Shown here: piece by piece, positions 58,501 through 64,000 of the stretch
Position numbering within the stretch: position 1 is the stretch's first letter
Layout of the letters: the number at the start of each line of letters is the position of its first letter
Assembly (NCBI GenBank): GCA_018257865.1
Contig: JAEUBA010000099.1
Location: 41,772 to 105,771 of the forward strand
Direction: 5' to 3'
DNA from: Stereocaulon alpinum
Taxonomy: Eukaryota; Ascomycota; Lecanoromycetes; Lecanorales; Stereocaulaceae
Length of the DNA stretch: 64,000 nucleotides
Translations under genes and position numbers: made by a program
Notes under the pieces: generated by a model
The model's input: the letters and a program-made list of their open reading frames with translations, nothing else
Told to the model about the DNA's origin: nothing
The model's database searches: none

Positions 58501-58839
58501 AAATAAAATAGACGCGGGAGTAGAGGCGCTAAGATATAGGATTTTGACGTATATATACTATATATTTAAGTATAATATTTGCGTATATAGGCTAATTTAA
58601 AAGATTTTTGGTATATTAGAATCCTTAAGAGCTTGCGTATCTTTTAAATTACCTAACTATTTATTATATATACTATACGTTAAGTGCGTAAAGTGCTTAG
58701 AATATTAATATTTGTGCTAGGCTGAGATAGGAAATTAGGGGACTTATCTTAAGATATATTAGATCGCTTAGCACGGGTGATCTTTAGGGTCCTAATTACC
58801 GATTTTCTATTATAGTAAGAAAGATATCTTAGTAAAAAG

Positions 58840-59063
58840 GACGGATTAGGATAGTACTCTTAGAAGTTAAGATATTAGATATCTATAGTATTGAAAGTAG
58901 CCTACGTGCTAAGGATAACTAATCCTTAGTATACTAACTAAGTCTTGGTATAATAACTAAGCCTTGGTATCTTAGTATACTAAGTTAGTACTACTATATA
59001 TAGATCGCGCGTATAGCACTTAGATACCTAATTAAGTAAGCGTTCTACCCTATATTTTTAAAA
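58840..59063 (+). repeat. Copia element 2, LTR remnant (left boundary approximate)
   Basis: The end of this segment matches the DNA flanking the TRIM (about 62,790-62,821 joined to 63,429-63,471): TATATATA, CGC, GCACTTAG, AATTAAGTA. Both end just before a GGTTATAAGCC primer site. They are therefore two copies of the same LTR family in the same orientation. The start cannot be fixed because of heavy RIP. Confidence 0.55.
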
Positions 59064-59077
59064 GGTTATAAGCCCGG
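59064..59077 (+). promoter_or_regulatory. Copia element 2 primer-binding site
   Basis: GGTTATAAGCCCGG, identical to the site in Copia element 1 and complementary to the initiator-Met tRNA anticodon arm apart from one RIP-type change. It marks the left end of a plus-strand Copia copy. Confidence 0.65.
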
Positions 59078-62000
59078 ACGTAGGGTATTAGTACTAAAGA
59101 CCTCCTATAAGCCTCGCTACGAGCCTTCTATTACTTAGCTAGTTTAGGGATCGTTATACTATCCTATAGAACCTCTACTTACGAAACGGTCTCTATAGAT
59201 ACTAATACTAACCTCCGTATACTAAGTACTACTTAGGGGCGTATAATAGTTAGTTAAGGGTAGCTTAGTAGTAGAAAGCTTTAGTTAAGAGACTAAGATA
59301 CTAGTAAGCTTACTAGTAGTAAGCTCGCTAGCTTTTAGGCTCCTAAGCTAAGTAACGTCTACTCGTATAGAAATAATAAAATAATCCGCCGCTATACTTT
59401 ATTTAGCTAGTGCTAATTCCGCCTATAGAACGCTTATTAAGATATTAGGTTAGAACGTATATACGTCGTTAGCTTATTAAAGTTTTCGGTAGCTAGGAAT
59501 CCTAACCTCCTTAACTCTTACTAATTATATTATTATAATATAGGTAAATAAGCTAACTTACGGGAAATCTAAACCCCTATTTAGTTTAAGACTCTAGCTA
59601 CCGAACGCTATCTATAAAAACTCTATATATAGAGCGATTTAGGAGGTTTCTTAACCTCTTAGATCCTAGTTAGGCCTACTGTATATAAATAAGACCTCCG
59701 TTATTTCATCTTAATTAAGCGAAAGGTAATTAAATATTACCCCTAAAGTCTAACTAGGGGAGAGGTAATTATATAAAGTCCTTAAAGTCCTACTAAGGTA
59801 ATTAAACTAAATCCTTAAAGTCCTACTAAGGTAATTAAACTAAATCCTTAAAGTTTAACTAAGGTAATTAAACTAAGACCCTAAAGTCTAACTAGGGTAA
59901 TTAACTAATACCCCTAAAGTCTAACTAGGGGAGAGGTAATTAAATAAAGCCCCTAAAGTCTAACTAGGGTAATTATATAAAGTCCCTAAAGTCTAACTAA
60001 GGTAGTATATAAAAGAACGGGTAAGACTAGTATAGAACTTTAAATATAAGTCCTATACTACCCTATATCTATCCTTCTTTATTCGTTATAGTAATACTAA
60101 ACGCTCTTAACGCTATAAATAGCAGCGAATTACTTAGAAGCTTAAATACTATACCCTCTAAGACTTCCTATATACTATTAAATTAATCTATTTAGACCTT
60201 TCTAGACTAGACGATAGCGATTAAAGCGAGTATTATCCTCCTATATCTAAATTGGATAGCAGTGTAATATTAGGTTAATCTACCCTAGAATCTGCTATTA
60301 AGCCTAATTTCAGCTCTCTATTTAGATACCTTATAAGCCCTATAACCGACGTAAGACTTATAATAATTATCGAGCGATCCTTATTACTATTAATATTATC
60401 CTCAAGCTCTTAATTAGACTAGACTAGTAATAGCGGGTAATACTATTTCTATCTTATAGGGCTTACTAGACCGTATTAAACCGCTATTAGGGCCTAGTAA
60501 TTATTAATAATAGCGCTTATAAATAAAGGATTTTCTTCGATTAGTAAACCTCTTTACCTATATTAAGACTAATTATACTAAGCCTAAACCTATAACGGAA
60601 AAGGTAGAATAGAAATAGGCGAATACTAAGATCCTTACTATCTTATAAAGTCGATACGAAATTAATCCCTGTATAAAAATTAAGGACTATACTACTACTA
60701 AAAAGGCTTAGACTAAGCTGGTAGAATTTAAGCCTAAAGGCTCCGGAATCCTTAATTCTACCTTATAGAAGTTCTACGCTCTTAGCGTTATAAACTGCGA
60801 TAATAATACTTAGGCGTACGCTAATAAGTTCTAAGGTACCCTATAGGAGATTAAGAACCTATTAAAAGACTTTAAGATTAATAATAACTATAAGATTTTT
60901 TACTTTTACTTTAGCCTACTACTAACCTATAGCTCCTATATTAAGACGTATAACTAAAACTATAATATATTTAATAATAATAAGATAGCGAAATTTAGCT
61001 TAGATTACGCTATTACTCGCTTTCTTAACTCTATAAATAATTCTACTAATTCTTCTACTTAGGCGTTAGTAGCCCTACTAAGCTAATATACCCCGTAAAG
61101 TATATAGGCGCTAGTCGCTACTAGGAATATCGAATACTATATTTAAGCTAAAGCCTATATAGGTAACTCTCGCGTTATTTACTAAACGGTAAAATACTAT
61201 ACCTACTATAAGAAGGACTATTATAATAAGACTAAATATAATAATCTCTACCCTAAGCGGAAGAAGCGGGACTATCGGACTAGCTAGGGGAGTAATAATA
61301 GTACTAAACGTAATATACGTAGATATAGTAAAGGTAGACGTAGTAGGCGTAGAGGCTATAGAGGCGGTAGTAACTCTAACTCTAAAGACTACTAACCTCC
61401 TAGCGGTTCTATAGGCTTTATATTTAGTATAATTACTAATTCTACCGCCCTATAATAGAAACTAACTACTAAATCCGCTACTAAGTCCGCCGCTAAGTCC
61501 GCTACTATAATAGCGGAAGCTTACGCGCTCTCCGCCTAAATCGCCCTTACCTATCTCTAGATCTTCGATAGCGGATATACCTAATATATAATATAGGACC
61601 GCTTAGTATTTTAAAACTATACCCCGTTTCCTAGGCTTAGGCGCCTTATTAGTAGCCTAAATAGCTCCTACTACGCCTCCGGTTTTAGTATAATATATCT
61701 TAAGTATATAGTTAACGGTACTAAGAGAACCTTAATTTTAGATAATATTTAGTATATACCCTAAAGCGGCTATAATCTAATCTCCTAGGGATAGCTAGAG
61801 GATTAATAATATCCCCTAAAATTTATACCGAATAGTATCGTTATTAGCGAGTACGGTATTACTTTTAAATACTATCTAAACCGTCTATATATCCTCGAAA
61901 TATAGTAAGAGGCTCCTCTATACCTTACCGCTATTAACGCTTTAGAATCCCTAGGTATTAATTAGCTTATAGGCGACTAAGATTCCGCCTAAGACTCTAA

Positions 62001-62740
62001 TAATTCCGAAGCTAAAGAACCCGCTGCTAAGAAGACCGCTAGCGGAACCGCTAAGCCGTCTAAGCTAAAGTCTAAATCTAAGCTAATTAATAAAGAGATA
62101 CTTAAGATATAGTATACTCGCTTAGGATATATTAGGCGCTAGAGTATTCTAAAGCTTACTAAAGTCTCTAAAGGAATAGATCTAACCGCTCTACCCCTAT
62201 AGGAACTATACGAGCCCTATATAGTTACTAATATAAAGCGGTTACCCTATATAAGGCCGATCAAGCCTAGTCGCTAGCAGAATAACCTAATTTATAGTAA
62301 CCTCTAGGGTTTATTCTAGTTAACTTATAATAGCTACTAATACCTAGTTATATTTTTAGATAATAAGACCCTCCGCTTCGCTATCTTCTTACTCTATAAT
62401 AAGTTAGCTAAGTTAGTGCTAGACGCTTTCCGTATATACGCTAATTAAATAGAATATAATAACTATACTATTATATAGTTATAAAGCGACTGCGGTACTA
62501 AGTATAATAATAGTATAATACTAGAATACCGCCTATCTAAGGGTATTATATAGGAACTAACTATACTAAGTACCCCTTAAATAAACGGTAAATCCGAACG
62601 CCTTAGGCAGACTCTTTAGAATATAGCTAGTATAATACTGAAAGATAGTAGGCTCCCCGAAAAGTTTTAGGGAGAGCTTATACTCACCGCTAACTACCTC
62701 CGTAATTATTAACCTATAGCGGGGCGGGATACTATTAAAA
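59078..62740 (+). mobile_element. Copia element 2, RIP-degraded interior (gag, protease, integrase), truncated
   Basis: Reading the plus strand through stops, about 60,770-61,270 gives a Copia Gag (FYALSVINCDNNT, EIKNLLKDF, NNYKIFYFYFSL) with a ruined zinc knuckle near 61,189-61,245, where Cys codons have become Tyr. At 61,558-61,580 IFDSGYT is the aspartic protease. At about 62,110-62,720 come the integrase region (TRLGYIRRQSILKL, YLVIFLDNKTLRFAI, SDCGTKYNN, NGKSERL). Reverse transcriptase and RNase H are missing: the relic ends near 62,740, just before another LTR. TGG codons changed to TAG throughout show RIP. Confidence 0.8.
59739..60003 (+). repeat. Minisatellite of eight hairpin-forming units
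   Basis: Eight units of 32-39 bases repeat a core of type CCCTAAAGTCTAACTAGGG (variants CCTTAAAGTCCTACTAAGG) separated by TAATTA-rich spacers. Each core is an imperfect inverted repeat. Units start near 59740, 59780, 59813, 59846, 59879, 59911, 59950 and 59983. It is followed at about 60,006 by TATATAAAAG, a TATA-like box. It may be a promoter-proximal array of the Copia relic. Confidence 0.8.
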
Positions 62741-62816
62741 TTCGGGTATTCGATATCCTAAGGCTTAGTTATTAATAACTAAGGCTTAGCCCTAACCCTT
62801 ATATATATCTCGCACA
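62741..62816 (+). repeat. Copia-family LTR fragment left of the TRIM
   Basis: RIP-altered DNA ending CTCGCACA before the GTCGC duplication. It contains a near-perfect palindrome CTAAGGCTTAG ... CTAAGGCTTAG around TTATTAATAA (62,759-62,790). With 63,429-63,471 it forms one LTR interrupted by the TRIM. Confidence 0.6.
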
Positions 62817-62821
62817 GTCGC
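62817..62821. repeat. TRIM target-site duplication GTCGC, left copy
   Basis: GTCGC at 62817-62821 is exactly repeated at 63424-63428, immediately outside the two LTRs. Confidence 0.93.
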
Positions 62822-62952
62822 TGTAAGGGGTGGATACGCTATAAGGACCCTAATAGGGGCCCTCTAGGTATCGGACCCGATATCCTTGACTTTTGCCTCT
62901 TCTGGGTGGCAGAGGGGTAGGGCTCTGGCCCGGAGTCTGTCTACTCCTTACA
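62822..62952 (+). repeat. TRIM 5' LTR
   Basis: A 131-bp LTR beginning TGTAAGG and ending CCTTACA (inverted ends, TG...CA). TATAAGG lies at 62840-62846. About 28 bases after its start, a 16-base segment at 62868-62883 is the exact reverse complement of 62956-62971 just outside this LTR. It differs from the 3' LTR at three positions, always G here and A there. Confidence 0.93.
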
Positions 62953-62955
62953 ATC

Positions 62956-62971
62956 ATATCGGGTCCGATAC
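62956..62971 (+). promoter_or_regulatory. Putative self-priming primer-binding site of the TRIM
   Basis: ATATCGGGTCCGATAC lies 3 bases after the LTR and is a perfect 16-base reverse complement of 62868-62883 in the LTR. In Tf1 and related Ty3/Gypsy elements the first 11 bases of the transcript prime reverse transcription in the same way. The segment is itself nearly palindromic, which weakens the argument. No match to an ordinary tRNA 3' end is seen. Confidence 0.6.
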
Positions 62972-63061
62972 TCCGTTAGTCAATCGCCCAGGCGCCTTGG
63001 CGTGCAAGGTCGGGGGTTCGACTCCTAGAGGGGCACTGAATATCGCGCAAGTAACCGCGCT

Positions 63062-63172
63062 GATTAGCCAGCTTAGAGGCACCCTGGCAAGGGCCTCAAC
63101 TGGGCATGGTATTGCGCTATCACGCGCGGATTGGCCAGCTTAGAGGCACCCTGGCAAGGGCCTCAACTGGGC
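63062..63172 (+). repeat. Tandem 44-bp repeat inside the TRIM
   Basis: Copies at 63062-63105 and 63129-63172 are identical except one A/G difference (GATTAGCC versus GATTGGCC), period 67 bp. Each contains the inverted core GAGGCACCCTGGCAAGGGCCTC. The A copy could again be a RIP-type change. Confidence 0.88.
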
Positions 63173-63277
63173 CTTAGTGAGGCGCTCTACGGGGGCCTTG
63201 CGACCCGACAACTCTCGCTAAGCGGTGTTGATTGGGGGAAGTTTAACTTACACTAAGTCCTCGGGGACGAGTCCCTT

Positions 63278-63291
63278 AAGGGGGGGAATAG
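63278..63291 (+). promoter_or_regulatory. Polypurine tract of the TRIM
   Basis: AAGGGGGGGAATAG directly precedes the 3' LTR (one T between), as expected for the plus-strand primer of an LTR retroelement. Confidence 0.85.
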
Positions 63292-63292
63292 T

Positions 63293-63423
63293 TGTAAGGG
63301 GTGGATACGCTATAAGGACCCTAATAGGGGCCCTCTAGGTATCGGACCCGATATCCTTGACTTTTGCCTCTTCTAGGTGGCAGAGGGGTAGGGCTCTAGC
63401 CCGGAGTCTATCTACTCCTTACA
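63293..63423 (+). repeat. TRIM 3' LTR
   Basis: 131 bp, 128 identical to the 5' LTR. The three differences are TpG here changed to TpA (CpA to TpA on the other strand), which is the RIP pattern. Confidence 0.93.
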
Positions 63424-63428
63424 GTCGC

Positions 63429-64000
63429 ACTTAGCTAGATAATTAAGTATTCCACCTATTATATTTTAATAGGTTATAAGCCTAGGTCGCTAGGTATCGT
63501 AAGAATAGCTCTTCTTTTAGAATTATACTCCTCTAGAAATAGTTACTAACTCCTCTCTAACGTAAGCTACGTATACGTATACTAAACCTCTAATACTTAG
63601 TCTTAGGTAATAACTCTTTAATCTTTATACTGCGAGATTAACTCACAGCGATAATAATTAACTAAAAAGAGGAGGCTAGGAACTCCTAGCTATTCTATTC
63701 TTTCTAAGGTTATTACTACCGAAAAGTACGCTAATAAGTGCTACTAAGTAATCCCTTCTAGCGTACCTTAGTAGGTATATATAAACTCTAAAGCTAAGCC
63801 CCTAAAAGCGATATCTAGCTTCTATAGTAAGAATACTAACCTATATAAGCAGAATTATCGAATTTTATATTAAAAATAAGACTTTTTAGACGCTAGAAAG
63901 CGATTAATTATTAATTACTAGGGGGGCTAGGTCCTAACCCCTTAATTTCTTCCTAAAGGCTGGTATCCCTAGCTATTATTAAAGGCTAGTATCCCCTGCT
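63429..64000 (+). mobile_element. Copia LTR end and RIP-degraded relic running out of the window
   Basis: 63,429-63,471 completes the LTR interrupted by the TRIM. GGTTATAAGCC at 63,472-63,482 is again the Copia primer site. The following DNA is RIP-saturated and resembles the start of Copia element 2 only weakly, so this is probably the beginning of another copy of the same family. No coding frame remains. Confidence 0.55.

Larger units (their letters stand above)
62822..63423 (+). mobile_element. TRIM (terminal-repeat retrotransposon in miniature), nearly intact
   Basis: This 602-bp element has 131-bp LTRs, 5-bp target duplications (GTCGC), a primer-site candidate 3 bases inside the 5' LTR and a polypurine tract directly before the 3' LTR, with 340 bp between the LTRs and no plausible coding region. 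It contains many CpA, TpG and CpG dinucleotides, in contrast to the surrounding RIP-saturated DNA, so it inserted after RIP of its surroundings. It must be mobilised in trans by an unknown autonomous LTR retrotransposon. The open frame at 62886-63143 crosses the LTR boundary and is considered accidental. Confidence 0.9.

Noticed and set aside
59100..60010. CRISPR-like array of repeats
   Set aside because: Units are contiguous tandem repeats without unique spacers, in a fungal transposon relic.
62990..63038. tRNA-like 3' half (GGGGGTTCGACTCCTAG, AGGGGCA) inside the TRIM
   Set aside because: The T-stem has two mismatches and no D-arm or complete acceptor partner can be found, so it is not a working tRNA gene. 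A remote tRNA origin is not excluded.
62886..63143. Open frame inside the TRIM
   Set aside because: It crosses the LTR/interior border and the tandem repeats, has no protein family features and is short; TRIMs are non-coding.

Overview
The window comes from a filamentous ascomycete (Pezizomycotina). The genes have short introns of about 45-95 bases with GTNNGT donors and CTNAC-type branch sites. They include fungal hallmarks: a hybrid histidine kinase, SET1, ARPC1, Mdm31 and a Kex2-type peptide precursor. The repeats carry C-to-T changes in CpA context, the signature of repeat-induced point mutation (RIP). The peptide precursor suggests Leotiomycetes, but that placement is weak.

Bases 1-35,600 and 41,000-51,600 are ordinary gene-rich chromosome. 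In order they encode a secreted Kex2-processed precursor with two families of paired-Cys peptides; a Gln-rich unknown protein; an HCNGP/SAP30BP-like regulator; a GAF-like hybrid histidine kinase; ARPC1; a TUG/Ubx4-like UBX protein; RPL36; TRM112; SET1; GFA1; lumazine synthase; proteasome subunits alpha-type-3 (PRE10) and beta-6 (PRE7); PNO1; MDM31; a rhodopsin-domain (PTH11-like) membrane protein; a class I methyltransferase; LSM6; a Rad60/Esc2-like SUMO-like-domain protein; enolase; and two unrecognised probably secreted proteins. Four divergent pairs share 220-310 base promoters: ARPC1/UBX, RPL36/TRM112, PRE10/PRE7 and LSM6/Rad60-like. Several genes have very small exons: 3 nt in PRE10, 5 nt in GFA1 and TRM112, and 11 nt in the methyltransferase.

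Bases 35,650-40,922 are a complete Ty1/Copia retrotransposon on the minus strand. It has 225-bp LTRs, a 5-bp target duplication (AGTAC), a half-tRNA-type primer site and an interior wrecked by RIP. It sits in the last exon of the PTH11-like gene, whose reading frame resumes on the far side.

From about 52,210 to the right edge the DNA is a RIP-saturated transposon graveyard without genes. It holds a minus-strand Helitron (Rep and PIF1-like helicase relics), plus-strand Copia relics, an eight-unit hairpin minisatellite, and a young, almost unmutated 602-bp TRIM (terminal-repeat retrotransposon in miniature) at 62,822-63,423. The TRIM has perfect 5-bp target duplications and a primer site that is an exact reverse complement of a segment in its own LTR, suggesting Tf1-like self-priming. 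It is the most novel-looking structure here. Exon boundaries were deduced by hand from reading frame, splice consensus and family alignment from memory.
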